DNA of 51,448 nucleotides, taken from assembly GCA_964636885.1 (NCBI GenBank), contig CAZWVA010000011.1:1-51448 (forward strand). The letters run 5' to 3'. The notes below the pieces were generated by a model. That model ran no database searches and had not been told where the DNA came from. It saw only the letters and a program-made list of their open reading frames with translations. The position numbers were made by a program, and so were the translations under genes. Position 1 is the first letter of the stretch, and each line of letters opens with the position of its first letter. Shown in pieces: positions 26,074 through 34,610 of the stretch. This DNA comes from CAZWVA01 sp964636885 (GTDB taxonomy: Bacteria > Desulfobacterota_D > UBA1144 > Nemesobacterales > CSP1-2).

Positions 26074-26811
26074 CTAACTCAGCCCAGCCGAGGGGCAGAG
26101 ATGACTAATCATACAAATTCCGCATAGGGGTTTTCTAGCTTTACAGATAACGCGTCCATGGTCACTCAGGGCATTGGAAAAGAAGGTCCACTTATCTTTA
26201 GGAACCAACTCCATAAGGACCTTCTCGATCTTATTTGGATCAGTTTCATCTGAGAGTACTAGTCTTTTTGAGAGCCTTCTTACGTGAGTATCCACAATAA
26301 CCCCTGGGATTCCAAAGAAATTCCCCAAAACGACATTTGCCGTTTTCCTTCCTACCCCATCGAGCCCCGTGAGCTTTTCTATAGAAGATGGAACCTCTCC
26401 GCCGTATTTTTCGAAGATGGCCTTGCAACAACCTATTATCGCCCTTGCCTTGTTTCTAAAGAGTCCGGTTGGACGGATATCCCTTTCCAACTCCTCCCGC
26501 TTGGCATCCGCATAATCCTTAGCGGTTTTATACTTTTTAAAGAGCCTCTCTGTTACCAGATTGACCCTTTCGTCAGTGCACTGAGCTGAAAGGATGGACC
26601 CGACTAGAAGCTCTAGTGGATTCGTAAAATTCAAATGGCATTTAGCGTTTGGGTACCTCTCTTGGAAGATCGAGATTATACCTTTAACCCTTTTCTTTTT
26701 GGAATTAAGACCCTCGTCTCGAAGAGCGGTTCCCTCTTTTCCCAACACAAAGTCCCCTGTACCCACACTAGAAAAATCCCTAAAAAAAGAAAGGAGATAT
26801 GTTAAGCACAT
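26074..26811 (-). CDS. nth: Endonuclease III (base-excision repair glycosylase/AP lyase)
   Basis: The protein has the helix-hairpin-helix LDGVGRKTANVVLG with the catalytic Lys, the catalytic Asp in VIVDTHVRRLSKR, and the C-terminal 4Fe-4S ligands CKARKPLCGICMISHLC (spacing C-x6-C-x2-C-x5-C). It removes oxidised pyrimidines from DNA. From the ATG at 26811 it is 245 residues, but the first about 35 are not family-like. GTG codons at 26766 (AGGGA upstream) or 26748 (AGGGG upstream) would give lengths closer to the usual 210, so the true start is uncertain. Confidence 0.9.
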   Translation of the reverse strand: MCLTYLLSFFRDFSSVGTGDFVLGKEGTALRDEGLNSKKKRVKGIISIFQERYPNAKCHLNFTNPLELLVGSILSAQCTDERVNLVTERLFKKYKTAKDYADAKREELERDIRPTGLFRNKARAIIGCCKAIFEKYGGEVPSSIEKLTGLDGVGRKTANVVLGNFFGIPGVIVDTHVRRLSKRLVLSDETDPNKIEKVLMELVPKDKWTFFSNALSDHGRVICKARKPLCGICMISHLCPSAGLS

Positions 26812-26893
26812 ATCCCGTTAAAGCGAATCGCCAATAACATTTGGAAATGACGGTAATTACAATGCAAAAAGAAACACCTTAGGCCCTACATGC

Positions 26894-27160
26894 CTAATCC
26901 TTACGTGCTGGGGTAAGACCCGTTTTCCCCTCAAAGAATCTCCTATTCTTTTCTATAAAATGCTTCCACTTATCCGGGAGTTCATCCTCGTGAAAAATCG
27001 CATCAACCGGACAGGGGTCTACACACGCACCACAGTCTATACACTCATCCGGATGAATAAAAAGCTGATCCTCCCCCTCGTATATACAATCCACTGGACA
27101 GGCTTCGACACAGGCTTTATCCTTGACATTTATACATGGCTCCGCAATTACATACGCCAT
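26894..27160 (-). CDS. fdxA: 7Fe ferredoxin (3Fe-4S plus 4Fe-4S)
   Basis: An 88-residue ferredoxin. The first cluster motif is C-x7-C-x3-CP in the first 25 residues (CINVKDKACVEACP), with an extra Cys in CPVDCIYEG, as in FdxA-type 7Fe ferredoxins. The second is a standard CIDCGACVDPCP. A C-terminal extension of about 30 residues follows. It is a soluble low-potential electron carrier. The start has a perfect AAGGAGGT seven bases before the ATG, and an extended -10 promoter is visible upstream. Confidence 0.92.
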   Translation of the reverse strand: MAYVIAEPCINVKDKACVEACPVDCIYEGEDQLFIHPDECIDCGACVDPCPVDAIFHEDELPDKWKHFIEKNRRFFEGKTGLTPARKD

Positions 27161-27193
27161 ACTGTAACCTCCTTACCGTAACAATAAAAATAC

Positions 27194-27202
27194 ATTATAC
27201 CA
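27194..27202 (-). promoter_or_regulatory. Extended -10 promoter of the ferredoxin gene
   Basis: On the minus strand the sequence reads TGGTATAAT, an extended -10 with a perfect TATAAT at 27194-27199. The transcript would start near 27187, giving a leader of about 27 bases that carries the AAGGAGGT site. No good -35 is present, as is common for extended -10 promoters. Confidence 0.55.
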
Positions 27203-27241
27203 ACTAGAGTTGCAAGGCACCGACCGAATCCGAGGAACCCC

Positions 27242-27679
27242 TTAATCGCTATCCTTCTTATCCTGAGACTTCGGATCTTGACCCTTCACCTTGCCCGGTT
27301 CCTTAGTTAAATCAGGCTCCTCTCCTTTTCCCTTTGGATCCGTAGTAGTGGAAGAGACATCAGAGGGTTTCTGTTTCCCTGCCTCCTGTTGAGACTTCTC
27401 CTCTATGGATACAGGAGCCTGCTCCTTGACAACGGATGACCTGACGCTCTTTGCCGAGAAATAACCGAGAGAAAGAGAAGAGACCATGAAAAGAACAGCG
27501 AGAATCCTTGTGACCTTAGTGAGAAAAGGAACGGCACCACTTGCTCCAAAAATGGATTCCGTTGTTCCGCCAAACACAGATCCGATATCCCCTTTTCCGG
27601 GCTGAAGAAGCACCGTTATAATGAGAAGGACACTGACAATTATGTGAATTCCCTTTATAACCGCTATAATCACATCCAC
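27242..27679 (-). CDS. secG: Preprotein translocase subunit SecG
   Basis: A 145-residue SecG. Two membrane segments (about 3-23 and 52-72) flank the family motif LLQPGKGDIGSVFGG and FGASGAVPFLTKVT. SecG assists SecYEG in protein export. The C-terminal about 70 residues are a charged Lys/Glu/Asp/Pro-rich low-complexity tail, which makes the protein longer than most SecG. It follows tpiA by four bases, the common pgk-tpiA-secG order in Gram-negative bacteria. Confidence 0.93.
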   Translation of the reverse strand: MDVIIAVIKGIHIIVSVLLIITVLLQPGKGDIGSVFGGTTESIFGASGAVPFLTKVTRILAVLFMVSSLSLGYFSAKSVRSSVVKEQAPVSIEEKSQQEAGKQKPSDVSSTTTDPKGKGEEPDLTKEPGKVKGQDPKSQDKKDSD

Positions 27680-27683
27680 TTTC

Positions 27684-28442
27684 TTACTCTCCTGCCAATT
27701 GAACTATTCTTGCAAAGGAATCCGCCTGAAGACTCGCTCCACCCACCAATGCCCCGTCAACATTCGGTGGGGCGAGGATATCCCCTATGTTCTCAGGATT
27801 AACGCTTCCCCCATAGAGGATCCTCACACTACTTGCAATCCTACCAAGAATGCGGCCCATTATTTCCCGAATAACCCCATGTATACGCTCGATTTCCTCA
27901 GGCGTAGCGTTATTTCCGGTACCAATCGCCCAAACAGGCTCATAAGCGACTACCAGAGCCTCTGGATCGGTTAGCTTAAGACCCCTTAGTCCGTTTTCTA
28001 TTTGACTCTCTATAACCTTCACCGTACTTCCTTCGTTCCTCTCCGCAACACTCTCACCTACACAGAATATGGGGATAAGACCGGCATCGATCGATATCTT
28101 AACCTTCTTCCGTACCATGTTATCGGTTTCATTTAGTATATTTCTCCTCTCCGAATGTCCTATGATTACCCATTTACAACCGATATCGGTAAGCATATAT
28201 GGAGAAATCTCTCCCGTAAAAGCCCCAAATGCCTCCCAAAAGACGTTCTGTGCACCGAGTTGTATTTTGGTTTCACGTACCACCTGATGCACAACATCAA
28301 GAGAGGTATAAGGAGGAGCCAAAACGACGTCCACCTCACTTTCCAGGCGGCAAAGGAGCTCAACGACCCTTCGGGCAAGGCTGGCGGCCTCTTTTCTCAG
28401 CATGTTCATCTTCCAGTTTGCAACGATGAGCCTTTTTCTCAT
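27684..28442 (-). CDS. tpiA: Triosephosphate isomerase
   Basis: A 252-residue TIM barrel with NWKMN (residues 10-14, catalytic Lys), IGHSERR with the catalytic His, and VVAYEPVWAIGTG with the catalytic Glu, then YGGSVNPEN binding phosphate. It interconverts dihydroxyacetone phosphate and glyceraldehyde-3-phosphate. The start overlaps the pgk stop as ATGA, so translation is coupled. Normal length. Confidence 0.96.
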   Translation of the reverse strand: MRKRLIVANWKMNMLRKEAASLARRVVELLCRLESEVDVVLAPPYTSLDVVHQVVRETKIQLGAQNVFWEAFGAFTGEISPYMLTDIGCKWVIIGHSERRNILNETDNMVRKKVKISIDAGLIPIFCVGESVAERNEGSTVKVIESQIENGLRGLKLTDPEALVVAYEPVWAIGTGNNATPEEIERIHGVIREIMGRILGRIASSVRILYGGSVNPENIGDILAPPNVDGALVGGASLQADSFARIVQLAGE

Positions 28443-29635
28443 TTGAGTTTTTTCTGAAGCGCCTCCAATGCGGGAAGCCTCTTACCTTGAATAAACTCTA
28501 AAGCGGCTTTGCCGCCTTTAGATAAGTGCCCGATTTTACTTGAATAATCCGCCTTTTTAACCGCAAGAACCGTATCCCATCCTGCAACGACACTAAAGGC
28601 ACCAGAATCGGCTATTGCCTTGGCCACTTCTAATGTACCCTTTCTAAAACCCTCCTTCTCGTAAACGCCGAGCGGTCCATTCCAGAAAACCGTTTTAGCC
28701 CTGAGGATCCTTGAGGTAAAATACTCGATCGTCTTAGGACCTATGTCAACAGCCATTACATCCTTAGGGAATGTACCCAGAGACATTATAAAGGAACCAG
28801 AGTAATTATTCAAATCGCCTTTTATAAGAACGCAGTCCTCTGGAAAAACCAATCTTATATTGCGTACCGAGGCCGAAGAGATCAGCCTTAATGCACTGTA
28901 TAGGGCGATTTGATCTACAACCGATATTCCGACCTCCCTTCCCAGGGCCTTGAGAAACGTATTGGATACGGCCCCTCCAATTAGAATCGTGTCGACCTTG
29001 TCTAAAAGAGCCTCCATAAGGGGGATCTTCTCCGAAGCACTCCGACCACCAAAAACGGCAACGAATGGGCGAGGGGGATCCTCAATCAGTCGTCTTAGGT
29101 TCTCTATCTCCCTTCTAAATTCAAATCCAATACACGAAGTCTCAAAGAAGTCCAGAATACCGACAACCGAGGCATGGGAGCGGTGCGAAACGGAGAACGC
29201 TTCGTTAACATAGACATCGGCTACCTTGGCGAGTTTTTTAGCAAACCTAGGATCGTTTTCCTCCTCCCCCTTATGAAACCTTAGGTTCTCAAGGAGCATA
29301 ACGCTACCAGGAGGCATGTCACTTGAAATCTTCTTTACGGCATCCCCCACACAATCGTCAGGGAAAAATACCTCTCGATCTAGAAGTTCAGAAAGCCTTC
29401 TTCCAACTGGTTCAAGCGTGAGTTTAGGGTTTAACCTTCCACCAGGCCTTCCAAGGTGCGAGGCTATAATCACCCTTGCCCTTTCTCTAATCGCATACTC
29501 TATCGTAGGAAGGGCAGCTACTATCCTGGTATCATCTAAAACCTCTCCATCCTTTCCAATGGGAACATTAAAATCAACCCTGATAAAGACCCTCTTTTCC
29601 TTTATATCTATTTCGTCTATGGAAACCAGATTCAT
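28439..29635 (-). CDS. pgk: Phosphoglycerate kinase
   Basis: A 398-residue phosphoglycerate kinase. Substrate-binding RVDFNVPIG (residues 19-27), SHLGRPGG, LLENLRFHKGEE, and the C-terminal nucleotide site GGKAALEF are visible; VNEAFSVSHRSHAS has Ser where most family members have Asp-Ala-Phe-Gly, a modest variation (NEAFSVSHR against NDAFGTAHR). It makes ATP from 1,3-bisphosphoglycerate in glycolysis. AAAGGTGA stands close before the ATG. First gene of pgk-tpiA-secG; no gapA is next to it. Confidence 0.96.
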   Translation of the reverse strand: MNLVSIDEIDIKEKRVFIRVDFNVPIGKDGEVLDDTRIVAALPTIEYAIRERARVIIASHLGRPGGRLNPKLTLEPVGRRLSELLDREVFFPDDCVGDAVKKISSDMPPGSVMLLENLRFHKGEEENDPRFAKKLAKVADVYVNEAFSVSHRSHASVVGILDFFETSCIGFEFRREIENLRRLIEDPPRPFVAVFGGRSASEKIPLMEALLDKVDTILIGGAVSNTFLKALGREVGISVVDQIALYSALRLISSASVRNIRLVFPEDCVLIKGDLNNYSGSFIMSLGTFPKDVMAVDIGPKTIEYFTSRILRAKTVFWNGPLGVYEKEGFRKGTLEVAKAIADSGAFSVVAGWDTVLAVKKADYSSKIGHLSKGGKAALEFIQGKRLPALEALQKKLK

Positions 29636-29645
29636 GGATCACCTT

Positions 29646-30788
29646 TTACCCTCTCCCATTTATATACCTTTTTAATCTTTTTATGCCTTCATCGATACTC
29701 TCTATTGAAGTCGCGTATGAGAATCTCAAATACCCCTCCCCTCCGTATCCAAAATCGATCCCAGGCGTTACCGCAACGTGTGCCTTCTCCAGTATATCGA
29801 AGGCCAGATCGTAAGAGCTGTCATCCAGGGCCCTTGCATTAACAAACACATAGAACCCTCCCTTGGGCTCGGAGTGAATCTTAAAGCCTAACTCCCTAAG
29901 CCCCTCGATCATTCTTATCCTCCTTTCACCAAACACTTTGACCATCCCCTTTACTCCTTCTCCGGCCTTCTTTAGAGCCACGATCCCGGCCCTTTGTACA
30001 AATGGGTTTGCAGATATAAAAAGGTTTTGTTGAAGCTTCTGTATAGGACGAATAAAATCATGGGGAGCAATCAGGTATCCAAGGCGCCACCCGGTCATCG
30101 AGTATAGTTTAGAAAACCCATTAACCAAAAAAGCCTTATCCGTGAACTCATAGATAGTTCTCGCCTCTCCCTCATAGATGAGTCCGTGATAGATCTCATC
30201 AGAGATTACATACGGCCCAAGATCCGATATCTCCCTCATTAACCCTGGATCAAGGACAACACCCGTGGGGTTCGATGGAGAGTTTATAAGTATCGCCTTC
30301 GTCTTTTTGGAAATCGCTTTTTTTAGCCTTCTTATATCAATCTGAAATCCCTCTTCCTCATAGATCCTCACACGTTTTGGTACCCCTCCTGCTATCCTTA
30401 TAAGCTGTGGATAACACGCATAATGTGGGTCCGTTATTATGATTTCATCCCCCGGATCAAGGATTGAAACCATTGTGAGAAATAGAGCAGGAGAACTACC
30501 CATCGTAACGATTATCCTCCCCGGTGAAACCTCGATCCCGTGTTTCTTCCTATAATCCTCCGCGATGGCCTCCCTAAGCTCGAGAATCCCCAAGCTTGAG
30601 GTGTATTTTGTGTCTCCGTCTCTAATCGATTCTATGGCCTCATCGCAGATAACGCGAGGAGTAGGAAAATCCGGTTCACCGACCTCAAAATGGATCACTC
30701 TACCCCCACGGGCTTCGATCTCCTTAGCCCGCTCTAGGACATCCATTACGTAGAAGGGAGCTATTTCCTCAGAGAGTCTAGATGGCAT
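29646..30788 (-). CDS. PLP-dependent class I/II aminotransferase
   Basis: A 380-residue fold-type I aminotransferase of the aspartate/aromatic group. It has HFEVGEPDFPTP near the N-terminus, TKYTSSLGILELREAIA, INSPSNPTGVV with the Asn ligand, SDEIYHGL with the PLP-binding Asp and Tyr, the Schiff-base Lys in NGFSKLYSMTGWRLGY, and an Arg in YLRFSYA for the substrate carboxylate. Exact amino acid not predictable. No Shine-Dalgarno is present; a good promoter (30799-30827) would start the mRNA about four bases before the ATG. It is divergent from csoR. Confidence 0.88.
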   Translation of the reverse strand: MPSRLSEEIAPFYVMDVLERAKEIEARGGRVIHFEVGEPDFPTPRVICDEAIESIRDGDTKYTSSLGILELREAIAEDYRKKHGIEVSPGRIIVTMGSSPALFLTMVSILDPGDEIIITDPHYACYPQLIRIAGGVPKRVRIYEEEGFQIDIRRLKKAISKKTKAILINSPSNPTGVVLDPGLMREISDLGPYVISDEIYHGLIYEGEARTIYEFTDKAFLVNGFSKLYSMTGWRLGYLIAPHDFIRPIQKLQQNLFISANPFVQRAGIVALKKAGEGVKGMVKVFGERRIRMIEGLRELGFKIHSEPKGGFYVFVNARALDDSSYDLAFDILEKAHVAVTPGIDFGYGGEGYLRFSYATSIESIDEGIKRLKRYINGRG

Positions 30789-30798
30789 GATAGTTTTT

Positions 30799-30827
30799 AT
30801 TCTAAGTAAAAAGGGACGAGTTGTCTA
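30799..30827 (-). promoter_or_regulatory. Sigma-70-type promoter giving a near-leaderless aminotransferase mRNA
   Basis: On the minus strand TAGACA (30822-30827) and TAGAAT (30799-30804) are separated by exactly 17 bases; each matches the consensus at five of six positions. A start about seven bases after the -10 falls near 30792, only about four bases before the ATG at 30788, and there is no Shine-Dalgarno sequence. Confidence 0.6.
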
Positions 30828-30843
30828 GGAGAGAACGATAGAT

Positions 30844-30901
30844 TTGACAAAAGAACGATCCATGGTTAGTATAATTCTATCCCCCCCAGTGGGGAGGGGA
30901 T
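30844..30901 (+). promoter_or_regulatory. csoR-copA promoter with GC-rich CsoR operator
   Basis: TTGACA at 30844-30849 and TATAAT at 30870-30875 are both perfect but lie 20 bases apart, a long spacer. From 30879 to 30901 the sequence is an inverted repeat of the CsoR type, with CCCCCAGTGGGG at its core and ATCCCC/GGGGAT at its edges. It covers the expected transcript start near 30882, so a bound repressor would block initiation until copper releases it. Confidence 0.75.
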
Positions 30902-30914
30902 CCTCCGAAGGAGG
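30902..30914 (+). promoter_or_regulatory. Hairpin that could mask the csoR ribosome-binding site
   Basis: CCTCC (30902-30906), a GAA loop and GGAGG (30910-30914) form a perfect five-pair stem. The right arm is the Shine-Dalgarno sequence for the TTG start of csoR at 30923, eight bases away. If it folds, initiation would be reduced. Confidence 0.6.
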
Positions 30915-30922
30915 CAGAAGAG

Positions 30923-31195
30923 TTGCAAGATAAAGAGAGAATAGTAAGAAGGTTAAAGAGCATAGAGGGACATATCCGTGGCATTCAGAAGATGGTCGAA
31001 GATGATAGGTACTGTATAGACATCATAAAACAGATCCTCGCTGTGAAAAGCGCTGTAGATAAAGTAAGCGCCATGATACTTAAGGGCCATTTAGAAAACT
31101 GCGTTACCACAGCGATAAGGTCAAACAAACAGGCAGAGAGGGAACGGGTTATAACGGAAATCATAGATGTCTTTGAGACTTCTGGAAAGATCTGA
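30923..31195 (+). CDS. csoR: CsoR-family copper-sensing repressor
   Basis: A 90-residue all-helical DUF156/CsoR protein (RRLKSIEGHIRGIQKMVEDDRYCIDIIKQ). The copper ligands Cys in DDRYC, then His and Cys in GHLENC match the Cys-His-Cys set of copper sensors, as opposed to nickel or formaldehyde types. The apo-dimer/tetramer represses and Cu(I) binding releases DNA. It starts at a TTG with GGAGG eight bases upstream. The adjacent copper ATPase and the GC-rich operator support copper sensing. Confidence 0.92.
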   Translation: MQDKERIVRRLKSIEGHIRGIQKMVEDDRYCIDIIKQILAVKSAVDKVSAMILKGHLENCVTTAIRSNKQAERERVITEIIDVFETSGKI

Positions 31196-31238
31196 GTTAG
31201 AAGCGATACGGCACTGGATAGGATTTCAGGAGATCGTG

Positions 31239-33722
31239 ATGAATAGAAGGGAAAGGAACTATAGAATCATCAAGCGCTTTGATACCTCAAGCAAAAACCA
31301 ATTAAAAGACCCGGTATGCGGGATGTATGTAGATCCAGAGAGCGCTTCCGGCTCGTATGAGTACAGCGGAAAAACGTACTTCTTCTGCAATCGATCCTGC
31401 CTAGAGAGGTTTCAGGCTGACCCAACTAGGTATCTAATCGATGAAAAGGGTATCTCCCATGAAGAGTCAAAAACCCAACCGGCTGATAGAGACGGTGAAT
31501 ACATCTGCCCCATGGACCCAGAAATCAGACAGAAGAAGCCAGGCCACTGTCCACGATGCGGAATGGCTTTAGAGCCTCTGGCCGTTTTGGTCTCTCCCAC
31601 CAAGATAGAGTACGTTTGCCCAATGCACCCAGAGGTCGTAAGGGATAATCCCGGCTCTTGTCCGATTTGCGGAATGACACTAGAGCCACGCACCGTCACA
31701 GTCGAAGGAGAGGTGAACCCAGAACTGATAGATATGACTCGCCGATTCTGGATTAGCCTCATACTTACTACCCCGATTCTTCTCCTGGTCATGTCAGATA
31801 TGATCCCAGGGCATCCTCTAAAGCACGCCTTTTCTGCAAGAACGCTCATTTGGGTTCAGCTTTTGCTGGTAACCCCGGTGGTGCTCTGGGGAGGATGGCC
31901 ATTCTTCCAGCGCGGCTGGGCATCTATTGTCAACCGCTACCCCAACATGTTTACTCTCATCGCCATGGGCACGGGGACGGCCTACTTATACAGCCTGGTG
32001 GCCACACTCTTCCCGGATATCTTTCCCGATTCGTTTCGTACTCACAGTGGCGAGGTGGCGGTTTACTTTGAGGCTGCCGCCGTCATAACTACACTCGTGC
32101 TTTTAGGACAGGTGCTAGAACTCCGTGCCCGCAGCCAGACAAGCGGTGCTATTAAGGCCCTACTGGGTCTTACCCCTAAGACGGCACGAATACTAAGAGA
32201 TGATGGAAAGGAAGAGGACATCCCGATAGGTCGTGTCAGGCCCGGAGATCGTCTCCGCGTTCGACCCGGAGAGAGGATACCGGTTGACGGTGTTGTACTC
32301 GAAGGTATGAGTTCCGTAGACGAGTCTATGATTACTGGTGAGCCGATCCCCGTGGAAAAGACGCAGGGAAGCCGTGTCATTGGTGGAACTGTAAACGCCA
32401 CCGGTAGCTTCACTATGCGTGCAGAGCGGGTGGGTAGTGACACGCTTCTTTCTCAGATCGTTCGCATGGTGAGTGAGGCCCAGCGTAGCCGTGCCCCGAT
32501 TCAGCGCTTGGCAGACGCCGTTTCCTCTTATTTCGTCCCTGTCGTTATACTCGTCTCCATTATCACGTTAATCGTCTGGGGTACTGTCGGCCCTGAGCCA
32601 CGTATGGTTTATGGCATAGTGAACGCTGTTGCCGTGTTAATCATCGCCTGCCCCTGCGCGCTGGGGCTGGCCACTCCCATGTCGATCATGGTTGGAACGG
32701 GTCGCGGTGCGACAATGGGCATCCTCATTAAGAACGCCGAGGCACTGGAGGTTTTGGAAAAGGTAGATACGCTTGTGGTAGATAAAACCGGCACACTCAC
32801 AGAGGGTAAACCCCGCCTTACAGGTGTAATACCTTTAATAACGGAGATAGATGAATCGGAGATCCTTCGGTTGGCCGCAAGCCTAGAGCAAAAGAGCGAA
32901 CACCCTCTGGCTACATCTATAGTCTCTACGGGGAAAGAAAGGGGGCTACGGCTCTCCGAGGCACGAAACTTCCAGTCCATTACGGGCAAGGGGGTAACAG
33001 GCACCGTAGACGGACGGTTCGTGGCAGTTGGGAACGACAAACTAATAGGAGAGATAGGCATAAGTCAAAACACCTTTATAGAACAATTAGAGGCACTTAG
33101 AAGGGAGGGACAAACGGTAGTATTCGTCGCCGTTGACGGTCAGTTGGCAGGGATGCTCTGCGTCTCGGATCCTATTAGAGAGTCCGCGCATGAGGCTATC
33201 GAGATGCTCCACCGGGAGGGTATCCGTATCGTTATGGTCACAGGGGATAGTCGTGTGACAGCCGAGGCAGTAGCTCGTAAACTGGGTATAGATGAAGTCG
33301 AAGCTGGGGTGCTTCCCGATAGGAAAGTAGAGATAATAAAACGACTCCAGGCCGAGGGTCGCAGGGTGGCAATGGCAGGGGACGGTATTAACGATGCTCC
33401 TGCCCTCGCCCAAGCGCATGTGGGCATAGCAATGGGTACCGGCACAGACGTAGCCATAGAGAGCGCCGGGGTGACCCTGGTAAAGGGCGACCTGCGGGGC
33501 ATCGTTCGAGCAATAAGGCTCAGCCGAGCCACTATGCGTAATATCCGGCAGAACCTCTTTTTTGCCTTTCTCTACAATACTCTTGGGGTTCCAATAGCGG
33601 CTGGGGTGCTATATCCGGTGTTTGGTTTGTTGCTGAGCCCCATGATCGCCGCAGCCGCTATGACATTTAGCTCCGTATCTGTAATAAGTAACGCGCTAAG
33701 ATTACGCCGGGTAAGGCTATAA
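31239..33722 (+). CDS. copA: Copper-exporting P1B-type ATPase with YHS and two Cys-rich N-terminal domains
   Basis: Start at ATG 31239 (CAGGAG six bases upstream); the frame runs 24 codons further but without support. The 827 residues hold a YHS/TRASH domain (about 23-66, DPVCGMYV, FFCNRSC), two heavy-metal-binding repeats (about 88-114 and 124-150, each with CPM...CP-x-CGM), then the ATPase: TGEP at 367-370, the transmembrane Cys-Pro-Cys at 471-473, the phosphorylated Asp in DKTGTLT at 515-521, and GDGINDAPAL. It pumps Cu(I) from the cytoplasm. It lacks the classical GMTCxxC domain. It is in one unit with csoR. Confidence 0.95.
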   Translation: MNRRERNYRIIKRFDTSSKNQLKDPVCGMYVDPESASGSYEYSGKTYFFCNRSCLERFQADPTRYLIDEKGISHEESKTQPADRDGEYICPMDPEIRQKKPGHCPRCGMALEPLAVLVSPTKIEYVCPMHPEVVRDNPGSCPICGMTLEPRTVTVEGEVNPELIDMTRRFWISLILTTPILLLVMSDMIPGHPLKHAFSARTLIWVQLLLVTPVVLWGGWPFFQRGWASIVNRYPNMFTLIAMGTGTAYLYSLVATLFPDIFPDSFRTHSGEVAVYFEAAAVITTLVLLGQVLELRARSQTSGAIKALLGLTPKTARILRDDGKEEDIPIGRVRPGDRLRVRPGERIPVDGVVLEGMSSVDESMITGEPIPVEKTQGSRVIGGTVNATGSFTMRAERVGSDTLLSQIVRMVSEAQRSRAPIQRLADAVSSYFVPVVILVSIITLIVWGTVGPEPRMVYGIVNAVAVLIIACPCALGLATPMSIMVGTGRGATMGILIKNAEALEVLEKVDTLVVDKTGTLTEGKPRLTGVIPLITEIDESEILRLAASLEQKSEHPLATSIVSTGKERGLRLSEARNFQSITGKGVTGTVDGRFVAVGNDKLIGEIGISQNTFIEQLEALRREGQTVVFVAVDGQLAGMLCVSDPIRESAHEAIEMLHREGIRIVMVTGDSRVTAEAVARKLGIDEVEAGVLPDRKVEIIKRLQAEGRRVAMAGDGINDAPALAQAHVGIAMGTGTDVAIESAGVTLVKGDLRGIVRAIRLSRATMRNIRQNLFFAFLYNTLGVPIAAGVLYPVFGLLLSPMIAAAAMTFSSVSVISNALRLRRVRL

Positions 33723-33789
33723 CTTGAAATAGCCGCTATCAGCGGGTATATTGAACTCAGTCATTCAATTGAAAGGTGAGGATTTTTAA

Positions 33790-33984
33790 ATGGCTCAGGT
33801 CTGTACAGTATGTGGGAAAAAGCCTCTTTACGGTCACAACGTAAGCCACGCAAATAATAGAACCAAAAGGCGCTGGAACGTCAATTTAAGAAGGGTAAAG
33901 GCGCGTCTTGAGAGCGGAGAGGTAAGGAGAATCAGGGTCTGTACAAGCTGTATTAGGTCTGGGAAGGTTCAAAAAGCCGCATAG
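33790..33984 (+). CDS. rpmB: 50S ribosomal protein L28
   Basis: A 64-residue L28 with the family sequence GHNVSHANNRTKRRWNVNLR. Two CxxC pairs (CTVCGKKP at residues 5-12 and CTSCIRSG near 52) indicate the zinc-binding form. AGGTGAGG is eight bases before the ATG. It converges with def and the two coding ends overlap by 16 bases. A CCGCT/AGCGG stem downstream of copA (about 33732-33744) separates it from the copper unit but lacks a U-run. Confidence 0.95.
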   Translation: MAQVCTVCGKKPLYGHNVSHANNRTKRRWNVNLRRVKARLESGEVRRIRVCTSCIRSGKVQKAA

Positions 33985-34493
33985 CTTTCCTTTCCCAAAG
34001 CCCTTTCTATCTTTTTCTTGAGTAGTTCCCTCTTCAGTTTGCTCAACCTATCTATAAAAAGGATGCCGTCCAGGTGGTCTATCTCGTGTTGAAGGGCACG
34101 GGCAAGGAGTCCGGTTCCGTCTACCTCAAAGGGTTCGCCCCTCCGATTAAGAGCTTGAACCCTCACCCTTTCCTTTCTCTTAACCTCGCTTGAGAACCCA
34201 GGAATGCTTAGACAGCCCTCTTCCCCCACTTGCTCGCCCTCTGCTAGGATGATTACAGGGTTTATAAGCTCAATGAGTCCCGGTGCATTCTCATCTCTGG
34301 AAGAGACATCCACTATGCAGAGCCTCAGATTAACCCCCACTTGAGGCGCGGCAAGACCCACCCCCGGGGCATCGTACATCGTCTCGGCCATGTCATCCAA
34401 TAGCTTCTCGATCCGTCTATCTATTCTCTCCAGAGGAGCCGACTTTTTCCTCAGCCTTGGGTCTGGGTAGGTAAGAATCTTTAGGATAGCCAT
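33969..34493 (-). CDS. def: Peptide deformylase
   Basis: A 174-residue deformylase with all three motifs: GVGLAAPQ, EEGCLSIPG with the metal-ligand Cys, and QHEIDHLDG with the two His ligands and catalytic Glu. It removes the formyl group from new proteins. No Shine-Dalgarno is present before the ATG at 34491-34493; the promoter at 34503-34530 would begin the mRNA about three bases upstream. The usual partner fmt is not next to it. Confidence 0.95.
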   Translation of the reverse strand: MAILKILTYPDPRLRKKSAPLERIDRRIEKLLDDMAETMYDAPGVGLAAPQVGVNLRLCIVDVSSRDENAPGLIELINPVIILAEGEQVGEEGCLSIPGFSSEVKRKERVRVQALNRRGEPFEVDGTGLLARALQHEIDHLDGILFIDRLSKLKRELLKKKIERALGKESYAAF

Positions 34494-34502
34494 ACTTAAT
34501 AA

Positions 34503-34530
34503 AATCTATACAAAAGAAAACGGTTGTCAA
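34503..34530 (-). promoter_or_regulatory. Sigma-70-type promoter giving a near-leaderless def mRNA
   Basis: On the minus strand a perfect TTGACA (34525-34530) is 16 bases before TAGATT (34503-34508). The predicted start near 34496 is about three bases from the def ATG, and no ribosome-binding site exists between them. Confidence 0.5.
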
Positions 34531-34610
34531 AAATGAGGATCCTCTTCGGATTAAAATCGATCAACAGAGGTTGAATTCATATAAGCCACTACTCAAATTA
34601 GACCTATAAG

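Noticed and set aside
33723..33789. Terminator behind copA
   Set aside because: A CCGCT/AGCGG stem exists but no U-run follows, so I did not list it as a terminator.
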